This document shows positions 1-7,503 of a DNA stretch of 10,290 nucleotides, piece by piece (within the stretch, counting starts at the first letter, position 1; every line of letters begins with the position of its first letter). Location: NCBI GenBank assembly GCA_003024985.2, contig PXIH01S0060209.1; one strand, given 5' to 3'. Made by a program: the position numbers and the translations under genes. A model generated the notes under the pieces. It was not told the DNA's origin and ran no database searches. It saw only the letters and a program-made list of their open reading frames with translations. This DNA comes from Euperipatoides rowelli. Its lineage: Eukaryota; Onychophora; Udeonychophora; Euonychophora; Peripatopsidae.

Positions 1-700
1 TGCTGATCAAAATAATATTTCCATTGCCTCATTGATGATTCAATGATAATTTCCTTGTCTTTATTCCATTCACAATTCTCCAAAATTATCTAGAGTCGAC
101 ATTGGACAAAAAGTTCATTATCCAAAATTATATTCATCTCTTTTTTGTCTACACATATCTTTATAATCCTTTCTCAGATCTAATGCCTATCCTGAGAAAA
201 ATTGAACTTTCTTAGAATATAGAAGAGCCCGATATAATGATTGTTTCATATCTTTACATTGTTGGTCATACCATGGTTTATTATTCAGTTTATACAATTT
301 AGCTAATTTTCTAATAAAGTTTAAATTCTTACTGGTGTTAGTAACAAACATTCCAAACAATTGTACATCTCTTCTGATTCTTCAGGAAATTCAGTAAATA
401 AACATTTATATTCCACCATTTGCCCAAAATCATTCAATTTGTCCTTATCCAAGATGTAAATATCCTTACATTGTCTTTATCATTACTTAGATCAACATCT
501 AGAGACCTACATCAAAAATCAACTCCAATAGGTAAGTGATCAAAAATATGTTTAAAAAATCTCCAATCCCTTGGAGTGCATCAGAGCAGGCTATGAATCC
601 ATCAATTAAAAAACTAGGAGCATGCTCTGTCACATATTATGATAAACTCCAAGCAATATTAGAGTATACCCTGACTACTTTGAATAAAAGCATCAGCATT
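1..700 (-). pseudogene. Decayed non-LTR retrotransposon (LINE) ORF2 fragment: end of endonuclease and linker before the RT
   Basis: Read on the minus strand, fragments in shifting frames line up in the order expected of a LINE ORF2. At 515-541 is a DHLPIGVDF-like segment, resembling the SDHxPI motif near the end of AP-type endonucleases. At about 395-460 is an acidic helical stretch with DKDKLNDFGQ and EESEEMYNCLECLLL. At about 208-279 is KPWYDQQCKDMKQSLYRALL followed by YSKK, a typical linker pattern. At about 75-110 is FWRIVNGIK, and next to the window edge is QWKYYFDQ, as seen just before the RT palm. Several stops and frameshifts separate these pieces, so the copy is dead. The RT itself would lie left of the window. 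The upstream limit is uncertain, because I cannot place the endonuclease active site between 560 and 800. The LINE clade is not determined. The family call rests on remembered patterns, not on a search. Confidence 0.6.
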
Positions 701-810
701 TAGAGTAGTACCCACAATGCATCATAACCCATTCAAAATCCAAAATGGAAGAAAATAAGCATTGATGATTACATGTTCCAAATATGACTTAACTGGTTTA
801 ACCTTTGTCT

Positions 811-1290
811 AGGCTGGGGATGGCCAACCTTTTCCGACTAGTGTGCCACTTAAAGTTTGGTTTATTACTTTCAACTGTCTAGTGTGCCACCATGACTCAG
901 TCAGCTAACATAGTGAGAATCCACCTCATCTAACATTTTTGAGAACTGCTGATTATTTAGAGCATGTGCATATATAAAGTTCACAATTTTAGTTATCACC
1001 GAGAGTACACTTTCAAATGACTTCCTATTTTCTTTCGTGCACAACGCTTCCTGGTGTATAATACAATGGAACTGTGAAATAGGATGCTGAACTTCTTCAC
1101 TAAGAAATTTCACAAAACCATTATGTTTAATCACCATATTTGGGTAGCATCAGTTTTCACAGACACAATTTTCTATTTATTCCATGTGCAAATACAACAC
1201 CATGCATAATGTGTTTATGTGGTGTGCCACTCAATTCGTGTTCATGTGTTACTTAGTGAGACACAGTCCTAGGTTCACCATCCCAGGCCT
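811..1290 (-). mobile_element. Short hAT element, internally deleted, with imperfect terminal inverted repeats
   Basis: The left end AGGCTGGGGATGGCCAACC (811-829) and the reverse complement of the right end AGGCCTGGGATGGTGAACC (1290-1272) agree at 15 of 19 positions. The word GTGTGCCAC is repeated just inside both ends (841-849, 880-888, 1221-1229), as subterminal repeats often are in hAT elements. Between the ends is a relic of hAT transposase on the minus strand. At 480 bp the element is far too short for a full transposase of several hundred residues, so it is an internally deleted copy. I find no convincing 8-bp target-site duplication: the flanks ctttgtct and tgccgcta do not match, so the outer ends may be eroded by a few bases. 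Confidence 0.65.
901..1172 (-). pseudogene. Relic hAT transposase (GTF2IRD2/ZBED-like), middle of the catalytic domain
   Basis: The minus-strand frame from 1137 to 901 gives 78 residues containing HCIIHQEALCTK (about residues 24-35), followed by VITKIVNFIYAHALNNQQF and LDEVDSHY. This order (HCIIHQEALC, then VNFIRAxALNxRQF, then a short acidic EVD segment) is characteristic of domesticated and mobile hAT transposases related to GTF2IRD2 and ZBED proteins. Just upstream, in a different frame (about 1172-1145), SVKTDAT corresponds to the family's TDGAP segment, so one frameshift separates the two. The methionine at 1137 is therefore not a real start. The N-terminal zinc finger, the first catalytic aspartate and the C-terminal dimerisation region are missing. 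It lies wholly inside the hAT element at 811-1290 and should be inactive. Assignment to hAT is fairly secure; the subfamily is a guess. Confidence 0.7.
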
Positions 1291-1419
1291 TGCCGCTACT
1301 TCCTCTACAGAATTTTCTATTTTGACTGTGAGATTTTCTATGATGGCGGTGAATATTTTTTAAATGCTGAAAAAAATAAGATGTTTCTAGCGAATGACAT
1401 AGTAATAGCTACCGTCAAT

Positions 1420-1503
1420 CTCTTGGTGGCGCAGATGGCAAGTAGGCTGACTTTAAACGTAAAGCCAGACATTGCAGGTTTGAAACCTTCCATGGACAGG
1501 CTT
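1420..1503 (+). repeat. tRNA-like sequence with pol III A and B boxes, probably a SINE head
   Basis: At 1427-1438 TGGCGCAGATGG fits the pol III A box, and at 1477-1487 GGTTTGAAACC fits the B box. Their spacing is as in a tRNA. Between them CTTTA-AACG-TAAAG (1451-1464) can form a small hairpin where the anticodon arm would be, and the T arm pairs at four of five positions. The acceptor arms (1420-1426 and 1491-1497) do not pair and the D stem is poor, so it is not a working tRNA. A run of nine T at about 1504-1513 could end pol III transcription. A tRNA-derived SINE or tRNA pseudogene is the best reading. I see no clear SINE body downstream. Confidence 0.55.
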
Positions 1504-1817
1504 GTTTTTTTTTGTCTGACATCTTTAAATGCAGCTTCAGTGAAGGTATAGCTAAAATTAGACTTTTAAAGGCTTATATTTTTGCTGCATATTTTTCTTC
1601 TTTTGTCTCTATCTTTTATTAGCGTATTTTAATAATCTCGGACTCTTTCTCACTTTGTTTATACTCTATTTGTACTCCATGATGTGTATAGTTACTTGTA
1701 GCTCGAGCTCGGAGATTTATCATTTTGTTCATTTTTTTTTTGTGTAGTGTTTTGATTTCACTTGCTCTTTGGCTAATAAACTATTATCAGTGGTTCCGAA
1801 TAGCTGCCTATAAATAA
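1504..1817. other. AT-rich stretch without a recognisable gene
   Basis: Apart from the T run right after the tRNA-like unit, this segment has T-rich runs and no coding signature on either strand. It could include the body of the SINE whose head lies just upstream, but no tail or duplication marks its end. Confidence 0.4.
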
Positions 1818-1916
1818 CAGATTAAATATTTAAAAATCAATATTTTTTTTAAAAAAAAANTTTTTTTAATAACTTCACTCCAAATAAATATAGATATTGA
1901 CTTTTAAAATAATCTG
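1818..1916. repeat. Imperfect inverted repeat around T/A homopolymers and an unresolved base
   Basis: The left arm 1818-1843 (CAGATTA, then TTTAAAAATCAATATT) resembles the reverse complement of 1893-1916 (CAGATTA, then TTTTAAAAGTCAATATC). Between them lie T8, A9, the single N at 1860 and T7. The arms are AT-rich, so part of the match may be chance. The N in the middle of a hairpin-like homopolymer suggests a sequencing or assembly problem at this spot. Confidence 0.4.
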
Positions 1917-2797
1917 CTTATTATAAAACAAACATATGGGAAGTAAGCAAAAAATAATTGCATATAATTTTTTTTTTTAAAAAAATATCTAATCTTAACC
2001 CTTTATTTACCAGTACATAATATGAGTGACAAGAAGTTGTCTTTTCTCTCGATTTGCTCATAAATAAAAATATCTAAGCGTTTTTTCATACAAAGTCAAA
2101 ATATCCAGTTTTTAACGGATCAATAGTTATAGATTAGAATTTAAAATGTTAATTTCTTTTTTAATTGTCTATCCATCGAAAAACCTAACTTAATTTTTAG
2201 TTGCTTACAATATTTTTTTTTTTAGAACAAACATGCAATAATATTTGTCAATTTTTTGGTTATATAGTTTTCGACTGGATACATTAGCCTATCTAAGTTA
2301 TTTGATTAAATTCAAAACTCGATGTAGTACAGAAGAACTGTGATAATTATATTGTATTTATGTTGAAGAAGAAAAAAACATGTAAAAACTGGATTTTGTA
2401 ACTTCCATTTATAAATTAAATTATTAATTCCCAACTTAGGGTCATAGATCTTCAGCGGGCAGCCAGAGTATTCAATGTCTACTTAGAGGTCCTTATACCA
2501 CTAACTCTCCACCTTGGCACTGACCCTGAATCATACTTCCCATCTACTAATTATCTGATCTCTTTTCTTACTTTGATAATCTGGTTACCTTAGCTACAGA
2601 ACATCCGATATAATAAAACGGTAACGGTCACTCACCTTTATAGAAAAGCGCATGTGCAAGATTTTCAGCGCTGTGATTTCACGTTCTTAGATTTAGATAT
2701 TATTATTAACGTTTATTATTATTAAAAAACTAGAAATTAAATTATTAATAAACTAGTGTTTATCGGTTTAATTTCATGCATTTAGATAAAAATTTAA

Positions 2798-2798
<1 letters not shown>
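1917..2798. other. AT-rich non-coding stretch with a less AT-rich island at about 2440-2690
   Basis: No conserved coding pattern was found on either strand. There are blocks of T followed directly by A (T12-A7 near 1970). The part from 2440 to 2690 is richer in G and C and holds two features of possible note: the minus-strand word AAAGGTGAGT (2641-2632), which matches a splice-donor consensus, and GCGCATGTGC (2648-2657), one base from an NRF1-type palindrome. Neither is linked to a visible exon. Confidence 0.35.

Positions 2799-2838
<40 letters not shown>
2799..2838. repeat. (ATT)n microsatellite
   Basis: About 13 uninterrupted ATT units lie here, with shorter interrupted runs of the same word on both sides (about 2699-2726 and 2843-2855). 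Length variation between individuals is expected. Confidence 0.95.
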
Positions 2839-3005
2839 GCATTTATTATTATTAAATAAGATAAGATATACTGTAATGCATAATTGTGCTAATAAAAACC
2901 ATATATTTTTTTTTCATTTGAATATTTTAAACACGTTCTCTCATAAAGAGATTTATATTTTTAATCGTTTCTAAAATGATTTTATGAATATGGGGGATTA
3001 AGGAT

Positions 3006-3038
3006 GGGGAGAGGGGGTCTTAGGGATGGGTATGGGGG
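3006..3038 (+). other. G-quadruplex motif
   Basis: Five runs of three or more G lie within 33 bases: 3006-3009, 3013-3017, 3023-3025, 3028-3030 and 3034-3038, with loops of 3, 5, 2 and 3 bases. This satisfies the usual G3+N1-7 rule on the plus strand. A further G5 run lies at 2992-2996. The surrounding DNA is very AT-rich, so the run stands out sharply. No gene is next to it. Confidence 0.8.
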
Positions 3039-3626
3039 ATATCTAGAGCCCAGTTGTATTTAAATTTATAAGGGGTTTTCAGCTAGTTTTTTAATAAATA
3101 ATATTATTTAAAAATATGAAATCTTATAATTCATATTTATTGAAGAGGAAATTCAATTTGTTGAAAAAAATAAATTTTCAAAATTTTCTTCAAGTTGACT
3201 GAATTCTTCCAACATTAGGAAATGTATGTAAATAATTTTCCAACGTTGTAATTGATTTATTGATAGCAGATTATTTCTTTTATTATTCTTAATCAGATTT
3301 CAACAATTCTGTTAATCTTCCATTATCTTTTACAATAATCAGACAATGTAAAAAAGTTGTTTTAATATCCCACTCGATTAAAGTTTAATTTTTTATTTGT
3401 TGAAAGAAAATTTTTCAATGAATAAGATACGCTAACTTTTTTTCATTGTTGATACTTAAATCTTAAAATTTTATGAAGACTTATTGTTGTGTAAATTGAA
3501 AAATGCTGTGTTTATGAAGTACTAAAACAAGAAGTACCTAAAAACTGGAGGCCTAAGTCCCATTTTACCACGTTTTAACATCTGCATATGTATTTTTGTC
3601 ATTACGGAAATGGCTGATGGAAGTTG
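3039..3626. other. AT-rich stretch, no gene seen
   Basis: I see no reading frame with a protein-like pattern. The segment around 3545-3630 is somewhat less AT-rich and leads into the minisatellite block; it may belong to the same repeat family. Confidence 0.4.
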
Positions 3627-3671
3627 TGTCAAAATTGTCGAAATCGATCAAAAATGATTATTTCACCTTTA

Positions 3672-3912
3672 GATTATCATAGGGTTGGGGCATAGTAGAT
3701 TTCACACATAGTTGGAATTAGGGTTCAGGGTAACAGTAAGGTTAGGACTGTTGAATATCATAGGGTTGGGGCATAGTGGATTTCACATGTAGTTGGAGTT
3801 AGGCTTCAGGGTAATGGTAAAGTTAGGACTGTTGATTATCATAGGGCTGGGACATAGTGGATTTCACACGTAGTTGGAGTTAGGGTTCAGGGTAACGGTT
3901 AAATTAGGATTG
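3672..3912 (+). repeat. Minisatellite: three units of 81 bp with telomere-like words
   Basis: The anchor ATCATAGGG recurs at 3676, 3757 and 3838, exactly 81 bp apart. Each unit carries GGCATAGT or a close variant, GATTTCACA(C/T), GTAGTTGGAGTTAGG(G/C)TTCAGGGTAA and a closing GTTAGGACTGTTG. The units differ by only a few substitutions and no large indels. Although 81 is a multiple of three, every frame is stopped within a unit, so this is not a coding repeat. The words TTAGGGTT and GGTTAGG resemble degenerate telomere repeats, common in animal minisatellites. Confidence 0.9.
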
Positions 3913-5532
3913 TAAATAAAAAATAAGACTGCTATCCATTTTTGGGGGGAATGGGTGGGGTAGCAAATAACATGGGATTGTTTACCGTCGATTTCAATGG
4001 GTTTTGACTAGTATCTAAGAATACATATTATGTTTAATCATTTCTGTTATTTGTGTAAAAATTAATTTTGACATACATCATATGTTTTCCATTACTGACA
4101 TACCTTCTAATTATTGATTCTTTTTCTTCATATTCTCTCTCTATCTTAGATACAGAGAAACCTTAACCGTTAGGTTAAATGGGATGCATCACTAGAGTGG
4201 TATCCTCTTGTATGGGTACCTCAGAGACGTAGCAATGTTATGTAGCAATCTGGGCTGGCTTAATGTAACCTTGTTGCCCATATGAGTTGTGAATAATTTG
4301 GTAAGTTTTTAATTTTTTTTTTGATTGTGTGGACATTTTGTTAACCTTTTCTTATGTCAGTTCTGTCAAATATTTATTCATAAGTGAATCTAAGTATGTG
4401 TCATCACTATTTTTTTTTTAATATTTAATTTTTAATATTTCTGATTATTTTCACCTCTGGACACCCTTGATTTGTATGATATAACCAAATAAAATTTATT
4501 TTTTAAATATAAAAGAAACAAACATTTCCTTTTCCAGACATTTTTATGGTTGTACTAAATAAATAAATAAATAAAAGTTTTACTATGTTTATTTCTTAAT
4601 AATCTTCAAGAAAAAATTGATTTTAATAAAGTTTTTTAAATTGACACTTAGCACGAATTTTATAAAATAAATTAAATAATTTTTTTTGTTTGTTTGTTAA
4701 ATTTACTTATTAAGTCATTACAAACAACTCAATGATGAAAGAAAGGACTCAAAATGAAAAAAGAATCTTTATTTACCAACAACTCAAATAGAGGCTTTAT
4801 TGTATTTGAAATATTTGAATTTTCAATATTGCTTAACACTATAAATGGTAAGTCTAGCTTGAATTGCTTAATTTTCTAATTAGATTTAAATTACCGACAT
4901 AAAGTTAACCCTTTCCCATCCATTCTCAAAATAAGCACCATTGTGGCTGCTTTGCCTTATTATTTTGCACATAGACTTTTATTCTTTATTATTTTCTTCT
5001 TTGTTTTTACTATTATTTCAAGTTAAGATGGACTGTGATGACTTGACCTTTTGACTGCATTTGCATTTGGCAGTGGATTAAATACCTGAGCTTTTGAAAT
5101 TTCAATAGATTTCTGAAATTACTTTCTGGACTTGCTGCATTTCAGTAATGGCGACCAAACTCTTGATGCATCTTTACTTCAATTCTCTCAGGATTAGTCA
5201 TCTTGACTTTAGTTCGGTGAATATTTTTTTCTTTTTAACTTTATTGATGAGTTAAAGAGTTTTCTTGTATCATTTGTTCTAATTGGTCAGTGGAGTTTTT
5301 TCTTCGGATGCAGCTTCAGGATTATTGTAGAACTTCACAACTGGATTACATTTTGTGTTGCTGTGTATTCCTTTATACTATTGGTCTAAATATTATTTGA
5401 AATTCCATGTATGTACAGGCCATTAGGTTGCTTTTCTAATTTTGTGCTGGAAACAAGGTGACTTTTTTAATTTATTTCTACTACTTGTCATTTCTATCCC
5501 ATTGTTAAAGCTGGTGTTAATATAAGGAAATG
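3913..5532. other. AT-rich stretch, no gene that can be supported
   Basis: The block holds a G-rich patch (GGGGGG and GGGTGGGG at about 3944-3960), a short hairpin TTAACC-GTTA-GGTTAA at about 4164-4179, and an (AAAT)n run at 4556-4575. The part at 5030-5330 is less AT-rich. A minus-strand 19-codon frame beginning MTNPERIEVKMHQ is visible there, too short to judge. No domain pattern continues on either side of it. Confidence 0.4.
4556..4575. repeat. (AAAT)n microsatellite
   Basis: Five tandem AAAT units. No coding or regulatory context was noted. Confidence 0.85.
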
Positions 5533-5931
5533 TCTCCTGCCACAGTAATATTTGTCACGTATGCATAATTTACAACCAAACATTCGCCGTAAGAAATGGA
5601 TTTGATGGCCGCCAAATATCTGCCACAGTAAAATTCAATGTCATACGTTTTATGTGCTATAATAATTAATTTCCAAGAAAAAAACAACGGATTTGAAAAG
5701 TTCTTTATTATAGTTTATAGCTTATTGATATATTTTAGACATGTACTAACTTTTTTTTATACTAAAAAAAAACAGAGACTATTTTGGTAAATAAAACTTA
5801 TGAATGCTTGGAAGAGGAGCATGAAAATTCACTCGATTATATTTGTTATTAACATTTTCATAGGCGTATATCGTGTTATTAATATTTGGACATAAATATT
5901 TTTTTTCATGATATAGTACAGTGGCAGGAGA
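5533..5931. mobile_element. MITE-like element with 19-bp terminal inverted repeats
   Basis: The left end TCTCCTGCCACAGTAATAT (5533-5551) and the reverse complement of the right end TCTCCTGCCACTGTACTAT (5931-5913) match at 17 of 19 positions; the first 11 match perfectly. The word CTGCCACAGTAA is repeated directly at 5620-5631, a possible subterminal repeat. The 399-bp interior is AT-rich and holds no reading frame. The flanks taaggaaatg and aaaaaaaatg share seven of ten bases, so a target duplication of about 9-10 bp is possible but is obscured by the A run. The superfamily cannot be named from this. Confidence 0.55.
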
Positions 5932-6233
5932 AAAAAAAATGTCATTTTTTCTAGATACACTGCAGTGTCAGTTTAGTATTTTAAACGTTGTTATTAGTTA
6001 ATTTCCCAACCAATGTCATGAAAAAAATACTGGGATTGCATTTCACTTGCAATATTTTTTTTAAAAAAAATGATTACATTGCCTTTGCAACATCATTAAG
6101 AACCCAAAATAGTGACTAGATTGTATTTGAATTATAAAAACAATACTCAATAGTTGACATTGCAACATTAAAAAAAGTATTGCCTTTGCTACATCATTAA
6201 AAAAAATAGACTAAATTGCGTAATAATAGAGAC
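5932..6233. other. AT-rich stretch with a 22-bp word repeated 101 bp apart
   Basis: ATTGCCTTTGCAACATCATTAA at 6078-6099 returns at 6179-6200 with one mismatch, and a looser form (ACATTGCAACATTAA) lies between them at about 6157-6171. This suggests a decayed tandem repeat with a 101-bp period. No coding pattern was found. Confidence 0.55.
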
Positions 6234-6304
6234 TAATCATAGCTTCGGAAAAACGGTGAAGCCTGATGTTATCTTTCTTATTCCAAATAAATAAATAAAT
6301 AATT
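6234..6304 (+). repeat. Dispersed repeat, 3' end with (AAAT)n tail, plus orientation
   Basis: Positions 6234-6278 match the reverse complement of 7540-7584 at 42 of 45 bases. Here the repeat runs into TTCC and then about five AAAT units (6284-6303). A conserved end followed by a simple-sequence tail is what the 3' end of a LINE or SINE looks like, so this is probably the terminal part of a retroposon pointing right. The family is not known to me. Confidence 0.6.
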
Positions 6305-6633
6305 TATTTCTTAATGTTGAAGCGAGTAGCTTATACACTATGTGTTAGAACACAATTGATAAAATTTCTTGAATCTATGTGCCTATTACAATGAAATTAA
6401 AGTTAAACAAATTATACAACATGAAATACATATGAATATGTAGTTAAAATGACAACACAAAACAATAAGACAAAAAACCTCTGTGAACATATATATATGT
6501 ACTGTATAATTATGAACTATAGACATATTTCTCTCAAAACACCAGAACACCTTCATAATCTCGTCTCCCACAGAAAACTATATTTCACCCTCTCCTCACC
6601 ATCTTATATTATACCATCTCTTTATCTTCTGTA
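6305..6633 (-). other. Probable 3' untranslated region of the LINE relic
   Basis: This stretch follows the stop codon of the minus-strand LINE (6634-6636) and ends at a TTTA-rich run near 6305, which could be its tail. Two overlapping open frames lie here on opposite strands (6386-6571 minus, 6449-6637 plus). Both are AT-rich with no protein-like pattern, so I treat them as chance. Confidence 0.35.
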
Positions 6634-6761
6634 CTAAAGTGTTTTTATAAAATCTATATTTTTTTTGAAATTATTAAAACAACCTTCAAAAAAACATTTG
6701 GGAATTTGGTTCCAAATTTTAACATTTCTTCTGAAAACAGAATTGAACATTGTTATATTTA

Positions 6762-7033
6762 TCTATAGTCTATATTAATACGTGAAGGGAAAACTTTGTA
6801 GCCTACCCCTTTTTAAGCATATTGTGCACACGGAGGAGTGTGAGATTTGGCAAAGTTAAAGTTTATATGGAGATGGAGTGCAGAAAGCTAAAATTTATAT
6901 ATAATATATGTTACAAATACATTAAATTAAAACATTCATTGTTTACGTTGGGGCGGCTTTATGAATGTGATACAAATGGCGAGTGAATGAAATATTCTTA
7001 TTGGTCGAATTTCGACCACCACTGGATTACTAG
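6762..7033 (+). mobile_element. Non-autonomous Helitron, 272 bp, inserted in the LINE relic
   Basis: The left end starts with TC (TCTATAGTCTATATTAATACG) directly after a host A at 6761. The right end has a palindrome GGTCGAATTTCGACC (7003-7017), a 12-base spacer and CTAG (7030-7033), followed by a host T at 7034. A 5' TC, a 3' hairpin 10-12 bases before CTRR, and insertion between A and T without target duplication define Helitrons. The interior is AT-rich with no Rep/helicase coding, so any mobility would have depended on a partner element. The flanks are LINE sequence whose frame becomes continuous if exactly these 272 bases are left out, which supports both ends independently. A second TC start at 6769 is possible but would break that frame. 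Confidence 0.8.
7003..7017 (+). other. Terminal hairpin of the Helitron
   Basis: GGTCGAA and TTCGACC are exact complements around one T, or a six-base stem with a three-base loop. It stands 12 bases before the CTAG end. In Helitrons this hairpin marks the 3' terminus for the transposase. Confidence 0.8.
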
Positions 7034-7503
7034 TTATTAAGAATTTGTGTTGTCTGCAATTGTTTCTAGAGTTCATTATGAAATAATTATTTGAGTTCTT
7101 TTTCGTTATTATTTCACGATAAATATAAATGAGCTCATTTCTGATGAATCTTAGACTTGGTTTTACAGATTTAATTTTTTCTAATCTTTCTTGATAACTA
7201 AATTTTCTCATCCCTCTTATTTTTTTGTGAGAGCTCTAAAAGTTTTGTCAAGCTTATTTTCTGTTTTTTTTTTTTGTATAACAGAACTGTAGATCCATAA
7301 TCTAATATAGGTTGTAAGTAGTACCCATAAATAATATCGAATGTGTTCATGTTTAGGAATTTTAAATTATTTTTAGCGATTCCGAATGATTTTTTTATCT
7401 TTGTATTGATTTTGTTAAAATGATCTGTGAATTTTAATTCTTTGTCATATAACATACCTAAATCGTTGATTTGATCAATTTCACTAATGTAGGCATTATT
7501 TAA

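Larger units (their letters stand above)
6634..7503 (-). pseudogene. LINE ORF2 C-terminal relic (RT thumb and tail), 5'-truncated and split by a Helitron
   Basis: On the minus strand from about 7503 the frame gives ISEIDQINDLGMLYDKELKF, then HFNKINTK, then NTFDIIYGYYLQPILDYGS, the pattern just after the RT catalytic core in jockey/CR1-type LINEs. Two frameshifts follow, both in A runs on the coding strand (7264-7275 and 7220-7226). The next frames give KLDKTFRAL, then IRGMRKFSYQERLEKIK and LRFIRNELIYIYREI, matching the familiar QRRATKL..G.R.LSYEERL segment. The frame then meets a 272-bp insertion (6762-7033). Beyond it, in the frame that leaving out the insertion would continue, come FRRNVKIWNQIP and NNFKKNIDF, the usual C-terminal xxVxxWNxLP motif, and a stop at 6634-6636. 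The RT catalytic motif is absent, lost to 5' truncation. The methionines that open the local frames are not real starts. This is a dead copy; the clade is inferred only. Confidence 0.75.

Noticed and set aside
803-1298. 8-bp target-site duplication around the hAT element
   Set aside because: The flanking octamers do not match with either choice of outer base.
1420-1503. A functional tRNA gene
   Set aside because: The acceptor stem does not pair and the D stem is poor; only the pol III boxes are well kept.
3672-3912. A coding repeat of 27 codons
   Set aside because: All frames contain stops inside each 81-bp unit.
3672-3912. CRISPR-like or true telomeric array
   Set aside because: The units are contiguous without unique spacers, and the TTAGGG words are single and degenerate inside a longer unit.
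3985-4012. Helitron 3' end at CTAG near 4008-4011
   Set aside because: There is no convincing palindrome 10-12 bases upstream, unlike the clear case at 7003-7033.
4200-4310. An exon ending at a GGTAAGTTTT donor near 4300
   Set aside because: The donor word is good, but no frame upstream shows a protein-like pattern and no acceptor is evident.
5100-5260. LINE RT-like or host exon on the minus strand (ELKSR, LILREL; MTNPERIEVKMHQ)
   Set aside because: The pieces are short, split by stops in each frame, and no ordered set of motifs follows.
6386-6637. Two overlapping open frames on opposite strands (minus 6386-6571, plus 6449-6637)
   Set aside because: Both are AT-driven, with hydrophobic or random composition and no motif, and they lie in the probable 3' untranslated part of the LINE.
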